Source: Arthrobacter sp. Soil764
GTDB lineage: Bacteria > Actinomycetota > Actinomycetes > Actinomycetales > Micrococcaceae
Reading direction: 5' to 3'
NCBI RefSeq assembly: GCF_001428075.1
Contig: NZ_LMSI01000020.1
Span: 590,768 to 630,263, forward strand
Length of the DNA stretch: 39,496 nucleotides
A program made the translations under genes and the position numbers. The notes under the pieces were generated by a model. That model saw only the letters and a list, made by a program, of their open reading frames with translations. It was not told the origin of the DNA and did no database searches. Positions 20,702-28,012 of this stretch are shown one piece after another (the first letter of the stretch is position 1; every line of letters starts with the position of its first letter).

Positions 20702-21514
20702 ATGCGGATCGACGTCGTCAGCATCTTTCCTGACTACCTCGCCCCGCTCGAGCTCTCGCTGATTGGCAAGGCCCGCCAGGACGGGATCCTGGACCTGCAC
20801 GTCCATGACCTGCGCAGCTTCACCACGGACAAGCACCGGTCCGTCGATGACACCCCGTACGGCGGCGGCGCCGGCATGGTCATGAAGCCCGAGCCCTGGG
20901 CGCAGGCTCTCGCCGCAGTGGCGGAGGGGCGTCCGGATCCGGAACGCAAGCCGGTCCTGATCGTTCCATCGCCGGCGGGCGAACGGTTCACGCAGGCCCT
21001 CGCCTACGAACTGGCTGAGGAAGAGCATCTGGCGTTTGCATGCGGACGGTATGAGGGCATTGATGAACGGGTCATCGAATGGGCTCAAGGGCACTTCACG
21101 GTCCGGCCGGTCAGTCTGGGCGACTATGTGCTGAACGGCGGCGAAGTGGCCGTCCTGGCCATGGTGGAAGCCATTGGCCGCCTGTTGCCCGGCGTCGTGG
21201 GCAACCCGGAGTCCCTGGTAGAGGAGTCCCACTCCGACGGGCTCCTGGAGTACCCGGTCTACACCAAGCCCTCCGTGTGGCGCGACCGGGAGGTGCCGCC
21301 GGTGCTCCTCAGCGGCAACCACGGCAGGATCGCCCAATGGCGGCGCCACGAGCAGTACCGCCGGACAGCAGAGCGGCGGCCGGACCTCCTGGAAGGGTTC
21401 GACGCCGGCACCCTCCCGCGTGCCGACCGCACGGAACTGCACAACCTGGGGTACGACATTGTGGACGGCAGACTGGCCCGCCGGCCGGAGCCGGCGGCCG
21501 GGCAACAAAATTAG
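20702..21514 (+). CDS. trmD: tRNA (guanine-N1)-methyltransferase TrmD
   Basis: 270-aa SPOUT methyltransferase. It starts [13 protein letters not shown], then has [13 protein letters not shown], the knot region [24 protein letters not shown] (AdoMet binding) and the C-terminal [13 protein letters not shown] region. It makes m1G37 in tRNAs and prevents +1 frameshifting. It is immediately adjacent to rimM. Slightly longer than the E. coli enzyme because of the C-terminal tail. Confidence 0.97.
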   Translation: MRIDVVSIFPDYLAPLELSLIGKARQDGILDLHVHDLRSFTTDKHRSVDDTPYGGGAGMVMKPEPWAQALAAVAEGRPDPERKPVLIVPSPAGERFTQALAYELAEEEHLAFACGRYEGIDERVIEWAQGHFTVRPVSLGDYVLNGGEVAVLAMVEAIGRLLPGVVGNPESLVEESHSDGLLEYPVYTKPSVWRDREVPPVLLSGNHGRIAQWRRHEQYRRTAERRPDLLEGFDAGTLPRADRTELHNLGYDIVDGRLARRPEPAAGQQN

Positions 21515-21525
21515 CGCCCGACGAA

Positions 21526-21554
21526 TTGGCGTAACCCTGCCACTGTGGCAAAAT
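21526..21554 (+). promoter_or_regulatory. Probable promoter of rplS
   Basis: TTGGCG (21526-21531) and CAAAAT (21549-21554) are 17 nt apart, just after the trmD stop. This makes rplS a separate unit with a leader of about 190 nt (21560-21750) that holds several GC-rich inverted stretches but no recognised regulatory RNA. Confidence 0.55.
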
Positions 21555-21750
21555 TAACCCTTGTGTCTGCTGGGTCCGCACCTGCCACAGGGGGTAGCGC
21601 GGCCAACAGCTGGACAACCGGCCCCATCAACCCTTGAAGCGGCCGGACCATTTTACTTTCGGCGGGGAGACCCGGCATGCCTTGCGGCAGCCGGACTTGC
21701 CTGCCGTGACCCAAAGTGAATGACCTGTGGCGTTCACCAGGAGTGCAATC

Positions 21751-22110
21751 ATGCATATTCTCGACTCCGTCGATGCAGCCTCGCTGCGCAACGATGTTCC
21801 CGAATTCCGCGCCGGCGACACGCTCAAGGTGCACGTGAACATCATCGAAGGCAAGAACACCCGTGTCCAGGTCTTCCAGGGCTTCGTCCTGGGCCGCCAG
21901 GGCGACGGCGTGCGCGAAACCTTCACCGTCCGCAAGGTCTCCTTCGGTGTCGGCGTGGAGCGTACCTTCCCGGTGCACTCGCCGATCATCGAAAAGATCG
22001 AGGTTGTCACCAAGGGTGACGTCCGCCGCGCCAAGCTGTACTACATGCGTGCACTGCGTGGCAAGGCTGCCAAGATCAAGGAAAAGCGCGACTTCAGCTC
22101 CGCCAAGTAA
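21751..22110 (+). CDS. rplS: 50S ribosomal protein L19
   Basis: 119 aa, normal length. It starts [19 protein letters not shown], then has [20 protein letters not shown] and [20 protein letters not shown], all L19 hallmarks. It sits at the 30S-50S interface. The start is ATG at 21751, with AGGAG 7 nt upstream. Its transcript probably ends at the terminator at 22208-22244, inside the next gene. Confidence 0.97.
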   Translation: MHILDSVDAASLRNDVPEFRAGDTLKVHVNIIEGKNTRVQVFQGFVLGRQGDGVRETFTVRKVSFGVGVERTFPVHSPIIEKIEVVTKGDVRRAKLYYMRALRGKAAKIKEKRDFSSAK

Positions 22111-22194
22111 GTCCTGCCCGGACTTACCGCCAGGCCGGAGCACGGCCGTAGCCGGCACGCGCCGGAGCAATGCCCCAGCGCCAGGATACGGACC

Positions 22195-22872
22195 ATGCAC
22201 CAGACAGAACGCCAGCCCCGCAAAACGGGCTGGCGTTTTGTTTTACTGGCGGTGGTCCTCGCCGTGGCCATCAGCGGGGTGGTCCGGTCCCTGTGGCTTG
22301 ACGTCTACTTCATCCCTTCCGAGTCCATGGAGCCGCTGCTCCAGGGCGGGGACCGGATCCTGGTGTCACGCACGGACTTCCAGTCCGAACCCATCCGGCA
22401 CGGGGACATTGTTGTCTTTGATGGGCGGGGCAGCTTTGCGCCGTTGAACAGCGGCAAGGGTCCGGTGGTGGATGGGGCAGCCGCAGCCATGCAGTGGTTT
22501 GGCCTCACCGGCAGTGACACCACCTACGTCAAACGGGTCATCGGCCTCCCCGGCGATACCGTGCTCTGCTGCGACGCCGGTGGCAAGGTTACCGTCAACG
22601 GCGAACCCTTGGATGAGCCCTACATCTTCCCCGGGGATGCACCCAGCACGCAGAAGTTCAGCACGCTGGTTCCGGAGGGGAGGCTGTGGCTGATGGGGGA
22701 CCACCGCTCCGTGTCCGCGGATTCCCGCAGCCTGCTGGGCGCCCCCGGGGGCGGACTGGTTCCGCTGGACCGGGTGATTGGCCGGCCGGTCCAGATCCTT
22801 TGGCCGCTTGATAGATTTGCTCCAGTAGCACGGCCGCCCGCATCGGGGCCGACAACACAGAACGGACGGTAA
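22195..22872 (+). CDS. lepB: Signal peptidase I (first of two tandem copies)
   Basis: 225 aa. One N-terminal transmembrane helix (residues 14-30). Catalytic Ser44 is in IPSESMEPLL, and general-base Lys113 in [24 protein letters not shown] is box E. It cleaves signal peptides on the outer face of the membrane. Compared with the second copy it lacks a long cytoplasmic N-terminus and has H for N in the MGDNR motif. The start is ATG at 22195 with AGGA 9 nt upstream. Codons 5-17 coincide with a perfect terminator structure. The second lepB starts directly after its stop. Confidence 0.92.
   Translation: MHQTERQPRKTGWRFVLLAVVLAVAISGVVRSLWLDVYFIPSESMEPLLQGGDRILVSRTDFQSEPIRHGDIVVFDGRGSFAPLNSGKGPVVDGAAAAMQWFGLTGSDTTYVKRVIGLPGDTVLCCDAGGKVTVNGEPLDEPYIFPGDAPSTQKFSTLVPEGRLWLMGDHRSVSADSRSLLGAPGGGLVPLDRVIGRPVQILWPLDRFAPVARPPASGPTTQNGR
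22208..22244 (+). terminator. Intrinsic terminator of rplS lying inside the first codons of lepB
   Basis: AACGCCAGCCC (22208-22218) and GGGCTGGCGTT (22227-22237) form an 11-bp perfect stem with an 8-nt loop, followed by TTGTTTT. It has the complete form of a rho-independent terminator, and yet it encodes the basic residues just before the lepB transmembrane helix (RQPRKTGWRFVL). Confidence 0.75.
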
Positions 22873-23688
22873 ATGCCCGAGAACCACGCGCGGAAACCTG
22901 AACCGCGCCACGACGGCGCATCAGAGACGCCCGCCGTTCCAGCTTCCTCGGTGCCCGGCGAATCCCCGGAATCCGTCCAGCGGCGGGACAGAGCATCGAA
23001 GGCGGCCGGCAAGTCCAGCGGCAATCCCTTGCTCGGGTGGCTGAGGGAAATCGCCACAGTGGTGGTCATTGCCGTGGTGCTGTCCTTCCTCATCAAGACT
23101 TTCCTGTTCCGGGCTTTCTTCATCCCCTCGGAGTCCATGGTGAACACCCTGGACGTCGATGACCGGATCTTCGTCAACCTCCTGGTTCCGGAGCCGTTTG
23201 CCCTCAGCCGCGGGGACGTTGTGGTGTTCCGGGACACCAAGGGCTGGCTGCCGCCGGCCCCCGCCAAGGAGCAGGGCCCGTTCACCTGGGTCCAGGACGG
23301 CCTGACCTTTGTTGGCCTCCTGCCGGACAATTCGGAGCAGCACCTGGTCAAGCGTGTCATCGGCCTCCCTGGCGACCATGTGGTCTGCTGCGACGCCGGC
23401 GGTAAACTGACCATTAACGGGACCGCCATCGACGAGAAATACATCAATCCCGCCGAAGTCCCTCAGATCCGCAACTTTGACGTCACCGTACCGGAAGGCA
23501 AGGTGTGGGTGATGGGTGACAACCGGAACCATTCTGCCGATTCCCGTGCCCACATGGAGACTGACGGGGGATTCATCGACCTCAAGGACCTGGAAGGCAA
23601 GGCCGCGGTCATCGCCTGGCCGCTGAACCGGATCAAGACCCTGGACAACTACCCGGATGTGTTCCGCAGCGTCCCGGGGGCCCGCTGA
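22873..23688 (+). CDS. lepB: Signal peptidase I (second copy)
   Basis: 271 aa. It has a 55-residue cytoplasmic start rich in Pro/Arg/Ser, then one transmembrane helix (about 60-76). Catalytic Ser88 is in [10 protein letters not shown], and Lys160 in [12 protein letters not shown]. The canonical [12 protein letters not shown] follows. Very similar in layout to the preceding gene, so an old tandem duplication; differences throughout rule out an assembly repeat. Its ATG directly follows the stop of copy one, and rnhB starts 3 nt after its own stop. Confidence 0.95.
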   Translation: MPENHARKPEPRHDGASETPAVPASSVPGESPESVQRRDRASKAAGKSSGNPLLGWLREIATVVVIAVVLSFLIKTFLFRAFFIPSESMVNTLDVDDRIFVNLLVPEPFALSRGDVVVFRDTKGWLPPAPAKEQGPFTWVQDGLTFVGLLPDNSEQHLVKRVIGLPGDHVVCCDAGGKLTINGTAIDEKYINPAEVPQIRNFDVTVPEGKVWVMGDNRNHSADSRAHMETDGGFIDLKDLEGKAAVIAWPLNRIKTLDNYPDVFRSVPGAR

Positions 23689-23690
23689 CC

Positions 23691-24494
23691 GTGCCTTCCG
23701 CAGTACAGGCGCCGGCAGCAGTGAAAGCTTCCCCCGCAGTGAAGGTGCGCTCCGGCTCAAAACCGGCAGCACGTGGCAGCAAGGCTCCCACCCTTCGGCA
23801 CGAACGGACCTTCAAGACCCAGGGGATACGGCTGCTGGCAGGGGTGGACGAGGTTGGACGTGGTGCCCTCGCCGGTCCTGTCAGCGTGGGTATCGCCGTC
23901 GTCGACCTGGAACGCCAAAAGCCGCTTGCGGGCGTGCGGGACAGCAAACTCCTCAGCCCGGCGGAACGGGAACGGCTGGATCCCCTGGTGCGGCGATGGA
24001 GTGTCGCTTCAGCCGTGGGGCACGCCTCCGCCGGCGAGATTGATTCGCTCGGCATTATCGCTGCCCTGCGGCTCGCGGGAACCCGGGCCTGGGGCAGTAT
24101 CCTCGCTGCCGGCGTCGTTCCGGACGCTGTGCTGCTGGATGGAAGCCACAACTGGCTTTCCCCTGCGGAGCAGCTGTCCCTGTTCGACCAGCCCGTTCTC
24201 GAGGCCTCCTGTGACGCGCCCGTCCACACCAAGGTCAAGGCGGACATGCAGTGCCTCAGCGTCGCGGCGGCGAGCGTCATTGCCAAGGTGGAACGGGACC
24301 GGATGATGCGGGAGCTGCACGGCGAATTTCCCGATTACGGCTGGGACATCAACAAGGGGTACGCCACGGCAGCGCACCGGAACGTCCTCCGTGCCGCGGG
24401 CCCCACGCCCTACCATCGGGTCAGCTGGCGGTTGCTCGGCGGGGAACTGCAGGGCGTCGAGGTGCCCGACGCGGAAGAGCCCTGCGAAGACTGA
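23691..24494 (+). CDS. rnhB: Ribonuclease HII
   Basis: 267 aa. The catalytic core has [14 protein letters not shown] (DExGRG), VRDSKLLS and [14 protein letters not shown], with the four acidic residues of RNase HII. It removes single ribonucleotides and RNA primers from DNA hybrids. An N-terminal 40-residue Ala/Pro/Lys extension precedes the core. The start is GTG at 23691, right after the lepB stop. Downstream is the DUF2469 gene, a pairing common in actinobacteria. Confidence 0.95.
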   Translation: MPSAVQAPAAVKASPAVKVRSGSKPAARGSKAPTLRHERTFKTQGIRLLAGVDEVGRGALAGPVSVGIAVVDLERQKPLAGVRDSKLLSPAERERLDPLVRRWSVASAVGHASAGEIDSLGIIAALRLAGTRAWGSILAAGVVPDAVLLDGSHNWLSPAEQLSLFDQPVLEASCDAPVHTKVKADMQCLSVAAASVIAKVERDRMMRELHGEFPDYGWDINKGYATAAHRNVLRAAGPTPYHRVSWRLLGGELQGVEVPDAEEPCED

Positions 24495-24543
24495 CTCCCG
24501 CCGCCCGGCGTCAGCCGTGCCGGACATGGTGCAAGATGGAAGC

Positions 24544-24870
24544 ATGAGTGCTGAGGATCTTGAGAACTATGAAACCGACATGGAGCTTCAGCTCTACCGT
24601 GAATACCGCGACGTCGTCGGCCTCTTCAGCTATGTCGTCGAGACCGAGCGGCGCTTTTACCTGGCCAACCATGTGGACCTCCAGGCCCGCAGCGCCGATG
24701 GCGAGGTCTATTTCGACCTGACCCTCCAGGACGCCTGGGTATGGGATGTGTACCGCTCGGCACGGTTCGTCAAAAGCGTCAGGGTTCTGACCTTCAAGGA
24801 CGTGAACGTGGAGGAACTGCCCCGCAACGAGGAACTGGCCCTGCCCAAGGACGTCGACCTGGGTAACTAG
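24544..24870 (+). CDS. DUF2469 family protein
   Basis: 108 aa, acidic, starting MSAEDLENYETDMELQLYRE and with SYVVETERRFYLAN and VYFDLTLQDAWVWDVYR. The family is small, almost confined to actinobacteria, and nearly always lies between rnhB and yraN, as here. Function unknown. The start is ATG at 24544. No membrane segment or catalytic motif is seen. Confidence 0.92.
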   Translation: MSAEDLENYETDMELQLYREYRDVVGLFSYVVETERRFYLANHVDLQARSADGEVYFDLTLQDAWVWDVYRSARFVKSVRVLTFKDVNVEELPRNEELALPKDVDLGN

Positions 24871-24906
24871 GATCCTCCGGGGACCTCCTGACTTCCCCTC
24901 CACACC

Positions 24907-24942
24907 GGCCCCTGTCCACATACGGCAGGGGCCTCCTGCCGT
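24907..24942 (+). other. Two mutually exclusive hairpins ahead of yraN
   Basis: GGCCCCTG (24907-24914) can pair with CAGGGGCC (24926-24933). Alternatively ACGGCAGG (24922-24929) can pair with CCTGCCGT (24935-24942). Both use 24926-24929, so only one can form, an arrangement seen in attenuators. No U-tract follows. Confidence 0.4.
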
Positions 24943-24981
24943 CCGCAGCCATCCGCCGCCACGCTGGTTGCGGAGGTAGAA

Positions 24982-25338
24982 ATGAAATCCAAAGACCTGT
25001 TGGGCCGGCGGGGCGAAGACCTTGCCGTGGGCTATCTTGAAGCACTGGGCATGCTGGTGGTGGAACGCAACTGGAGGTGTGCGGAGGGCGAGATCGACAT
25101 CGTCGCCCTCGACGGTGACGCCCTGGTCATCGCCGAAGTTAAAACCCGCCGATCCCTGGACTACGGCCACCCCTTTGAAGCCGTGGGCCCGGAAAAACTG
25201 GCCCGGCTGCACCGCCTGGGTGCTGCCTGGTGCCGCGACCGCGAGCTGCGGATGCCCCTGCGCCGCGTTGACGTTGTCGCCGTCGTGGACGACGGCGGCG
25301 GGGAACCCGTGGTTGAACACCTCAAGGGGGTGGGGTAA
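24982..25338 (+). CDS. YraN/UPF0102 family endonuclease-like protein
   Basis: 118 aa. It contains GRRGEDLAVGYLEALG and the restriction-like core GEIDIVALDG...VIAEVKTRR (D...ExK), typical of the UPF0102 family. A nuclease-like fold is inferred; cellular role not established. The start is ATG at 24982 with GGAGGT 6 nt upstream. Its TAA overlaps the comM ATG (TAATG), so it is co-translated with comM and dprA, DNA-uptake genes. Confidence 0.93.
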   Translation: MKSKDLLGRRGEDLAVGYLEALGMLVVERNWRCAEGEIDIVALDGDALVIAEVKTRRSLDYGHPFEAVGPEKLARLHRLGAAWCRDRELRMPLRRVDVVAVVDDGGGEPVVEHLKGVG

Positions 25339-26882
25339 TGGCACTCGGGCGGACCTACTCCATCGCCCTCGTTGGGCTTAATGGCTACATGGTGGAAGTC
25401 GAGGCGGACATCGGCCAGACTCTTCCGGCCTTCGTCATTCTCGGGCTGCCGGATGCATCCCTGAATGAGGCCAGGGAGCGCATCCGGTCAGCCGCGAAGA
25501 ACTCCGGGATTCCGCTTAGCCGCAGGAAGATTACCGCGAACCTCATTCCTGCCTCACTGCCCAAGCGCGGCTCGGGCTTCGATCTCGCCGTTACCATGGC
25601 CGTGCTCAGGGCAGCGAACGACATCAAGCCCACCGGGCGCACAGTTTTTATCGCTGAATTGGGGCTCGACGGGAGGCTGCGGCCGGTACGGGGCATCCTG
25701 CCGGCGGTCATGGCGGCGGTCCAGGCCGGCTATCCGGAAATTGTCGTGGCGCAGGCCAACCTTGCCGAGGCCTCCCTCGTCCCGGGCGCCGAGGTGCGCG
25801 GGTACAGTACGCTGGCCCGGCTCGCCCTGGACTTTGGGGCTGACCCGCAGGAGCTCGCACTGGACTTCGAACCCGAGGAGGCCGATGATGCCGGTGACGG
25901 CCAGGCCCTGCCCGGCCCATGTCCGGACATGGCAGATGTCTCCGGGCAGGGCGAAGCGCGGAGGGCGTTGGAAGTGGCTGCAGCCGGCGCCCATCACCTG
26001 CTCCTCACCGGTCCGCCGGGTGCCGGCAAGACCATGCTCGCGGAGCGGCTCCCCGGCCTCCTGCCGGACCTTGGCGACCACGATTCCATGGAAGTCACAG
26101 CCATCCACTCGCTGTGCGGCCTGCCCGGGTCCTCAATGCAACTCCTGCGCCGGCCACCGTTCGAGAACCCCCACCACTCAGCCACCGCGGCGGCCATTAT
26201 CGGCGGCGGAACGGGGCTGCCCCGGCCTGGCGCTGCATCACGTGCCCACCGGGGCGTGCTGTTCCTTGACGAGGCGCCCGAATACGAACGCCGTGTCCTG
26301 GACGCGCTCCGGCAGCCGCTGGAGAGCGGGGAGCTGGTCATCCACCGGTCAGCCGGGACGGCGGCCTATCCGGCCCGCTTCCAACTGGTGCTCGCGGCCA
26401 ACCCCTGCCCTTGCGGCAAGGCATCGGGCAAGGGTTTGGACTGCACGTGCACCCCGATGATGCGACGCCGGTACCTCGCCAGGATGTCCGGACCCCTGCT
26501 GGACCGGGTGGACATTCAGCTACAGGTGGAGCGGGTGTCCCTGGCCGAGTTCGGTCAGGCGGGCGCGGAAGAGGACACCGCGTCAGTGGCGCGGCGTGTC
26601 CGGGATGCGCGTGCGCGGCAGACGGAACGGTTGCAGCGCTTCGGCCTGGAGACCAATGCGCAAGTACCCGGGCGCATCCTGCGCGGCGAATTGCGGCTTC
26701 CACCGGCCGCAACCCGGATCCTCGACCAGTCCCTGGAACGGGGCGTGCTGACCGCGAGAGGGTATGACCGCGTCCTTCGGCTCGCCTGGACCCTGGCGGA
26801 TCTCGGTCACCGCGACATACCGGACCCCAATGACATCGGACAGGCTCTGGGCCTGCGCCAGGCTGCGGCGGCCGCGGCATGA
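25338..26882 (+). CDS. comM: YifB/ComM family Mg-chelatase-like AAA+ ATPase
   Basis: 514 aa. The N-terminal Lon-protease-like/ChlI domain (about 1-165) has GLPDASLNEARERIRSA. The AAA+ module has Walker A TGPPGAGKTMLAERLP, Walker B GVLFLDEAPE, and a Cys motif (PCPCGKASGKGLDCTC) usual in this family. ComM is a hexameric helicase that extends branch migration during natural transformation. It overlaps yraN upstream and dprA downstream (ATGA). comM is itself a known integration target for islands in other bacteria, but is intact here. Confidence 0.94.
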   Translation: MALGRTYSIALVGLNGYMVEVEADIGQTLPAFVILGLPDASLNEARERIRSAAKNSGIPLSRRKITANLIPASLPKRGSGFDLAVTMAVLRAANDIKPTGRTVFIAELGLDGRLRPVRGILPAVMAAVQAGYPEIVVAQANLAEASLVPGAEVRGYSTLARLALDFGADPQELALDFEPEEADDAGDGQALPGPCPDMADVSGQGEARRALEVAAAGAHHLLLTGPPGAGKTMLAERLPGLLPDLGDHDSMEVTAIHSLCGLPGSSMQLLRRPPFENPHHSATAAAIIGGGTGLPRPGAASRAHRGVLFLDEAPEYERRVLDALRQPLESGELVIHRSAGTAAYPARFQLVLAANPCPCGKASGKGLDCTCTPMMRRRYLARMSGPLLDRVDIQLQVERVSLAEFGQAGAEEDTASVARRVRDARARQTERLQRFGLETNAQVPGRILRGELRLPPAATRILDQSLERGVLTARGYDRVLRLAWTLADLGHRDIPDPNDIGQALGLRQAAAAAA

Positions 26883-27705
26883 GAGAGCAGGATGCGCGGA
26901 GCGACGTGAAGGAAACGGGCGTGGATACGGAACAGTTTGTGGCGAAGGAACAGGTTGCGGTGACGGAACAAGGCATGACGAAGGCAACGGGCACCGATGC
27001 GGAGCGGCTGGCCCGCGCGGCCCTTTCACGGCTGATGGAGCCCCAGGACACCGCGGGACTGGCCCTCGTCCAGTTGGCAGGGGCAACCGAAGCCCTGCGC
27101 ATTGCTACGGGGCAGGTGGCGGCAGGGCCTGACCTGGAGCGCGGGATGACGTCGCTGGTGGCTGACAGCGGCGCGGCCACCAGCTGGGCCGGACTTGCTG
27201 CCGCCTTAAAGCGCTGGCAGCCGCGCCTGCCCGACCTGGCGCCCGAACGCGACCTTGCCACCATGGCCCGGCTTGGTGGACGCCTCATCATTCCGGGCGA
27301 CGAGCTGTGGCCCGCCCAACTGGCGGACCTGGGAATCCAGGAGCCCATCTGCCTCTGGTGGCGCGGCCAGGAACAACCGCTGCCGGGAGCGGAAAAATGC
27401 ATCGCCCTGGTCGGATCCCGGGACAGCACCAGCTACGGGGCGGCAGTGACCGGGGACATGGCTTACTCGCTGGCGCAGAGGGGCTTCACAGTGGTCTCGG
27501 GCGGAGCCTACGGGATCGATGCGCATGCGCACAGGGCAGCGCTTGCCGGCGGGTCCTCAGCCGTCCCCACCATCGCCGTCATGGCCGGGGGAGTGGACCG
27601 GTTCTATCCATCCGGTAATGATGACCTGCTGCGCGCCGTGGCAAACCAGGGCGCGGTGCTGGCCGAGGTGCCGCCGGGTTCGGCTCCCACCCGCTACCGC
27701 TTCCT
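26879..27705 (+). pseudogene. dprA: dprA, 5' part, interrupted by the mobile element
   Basis: Codons 1-275 of DprA. This part covers the N-terminal SAM-like region and most of the Rossmann fold: VGSRDSTSYG, VSGGAYGIDAHAHRAAL and VMAGGVDRFYPSGN are clear DprA motifs. It ends in the codons for RYRFL. DprA loads RecA on incoming single strands during transformation. Beyond 27705 the frame continues 63 codons into element DNA with unrelated residues (to 27895). The 3' part lies at 31725-32190. Joining 827 nt and 466 nt gives exactly 431 codons with stop, so the insertion is the only lesion. Starts at ATG 26879 in ATGA overlap with comM; an internal ATG at 26975 is an alternative. Confidence 0.93.
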
Positions 27706-27716
27706 TATCCGGACTA
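27705..27716 (+). repeat. Left-end inverted repeat of the element
   Basis: TTATCCGGACTA just inside the dprA junction. It matches the complement of the right end (TTTACCGGACTA) at 10 of 12 positions and contains the stop codon of the 91-aa gene. Confidence 0.75.
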
Positions 27717-27989
27717 CTGAGGGTGGGCTTGATCCAGTACTTCTTCGACTGCCCAACCGAGAATTCGTAAGTCGAAGTCGTCCTGCTGGTTCAGGTCCTG
27801 GACGAAGGCGTCGAACTCGAGAAACGGGGCGTTACCGCCGTTGCCCCAGTACTTCAACCACAGATCGTGAAGGTAGCCCTCGTCCAGTTCAATGAGATGT
27901 CGTGCCGTGAGTCGTGGATCTTCCATGATGGGATCCCTCAATGCGGCCGGGCTCTTGGCGCGCGTTCGTTGTTTCGCGGTTGCCGCCAC
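27714..27989 (-). CDS. Small acidic element protein (TnpC-like position)
   Basis: 91 aa. The basic first 15 residues (KQRTRAK) lead into an acidic helical body (EDPRLTARHLIELDEGYLHD, then LEFDAFVQDLNQQDDFD and ILGWAVEEVLDQ). No known domain is recognised and no helix-turn-helix is obvious. It is third in the operon and 23 nt after the larger recombinase, like tnpC of Tn554, which influences orientation and efficiency of transposition. That role is inferred from position only. The start is GTG at 27989 with GAGGAG 12 nt upstream; its stop lies in the terminal repeat. Confidence 0.75.
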   Translation of the reverse strand: MAATAKQRTRAKSPAALRDPIMEDPRLTARHLIELDEGYLHDLWLKYWGNGGNAPFLEFDAFVQDLNQQDDFDLRILGWAVEEVLDQAHPQ

Positions 27990-28012
27990 TGCCGGAGCTA
28001 CTCCTCATGCTG

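Noticed and set aside
22195..23688. Tandem lepB as an assembly duplication
   Set aside because: The copies differ in length, N-terminus and many residues.
26879..27895. dprA as an intact 338-aa gene
   Set aside because: Residues after 275 have no DprA similarity and the missing domain lies 4 kb downstream in frame; a chimera with element DNA.
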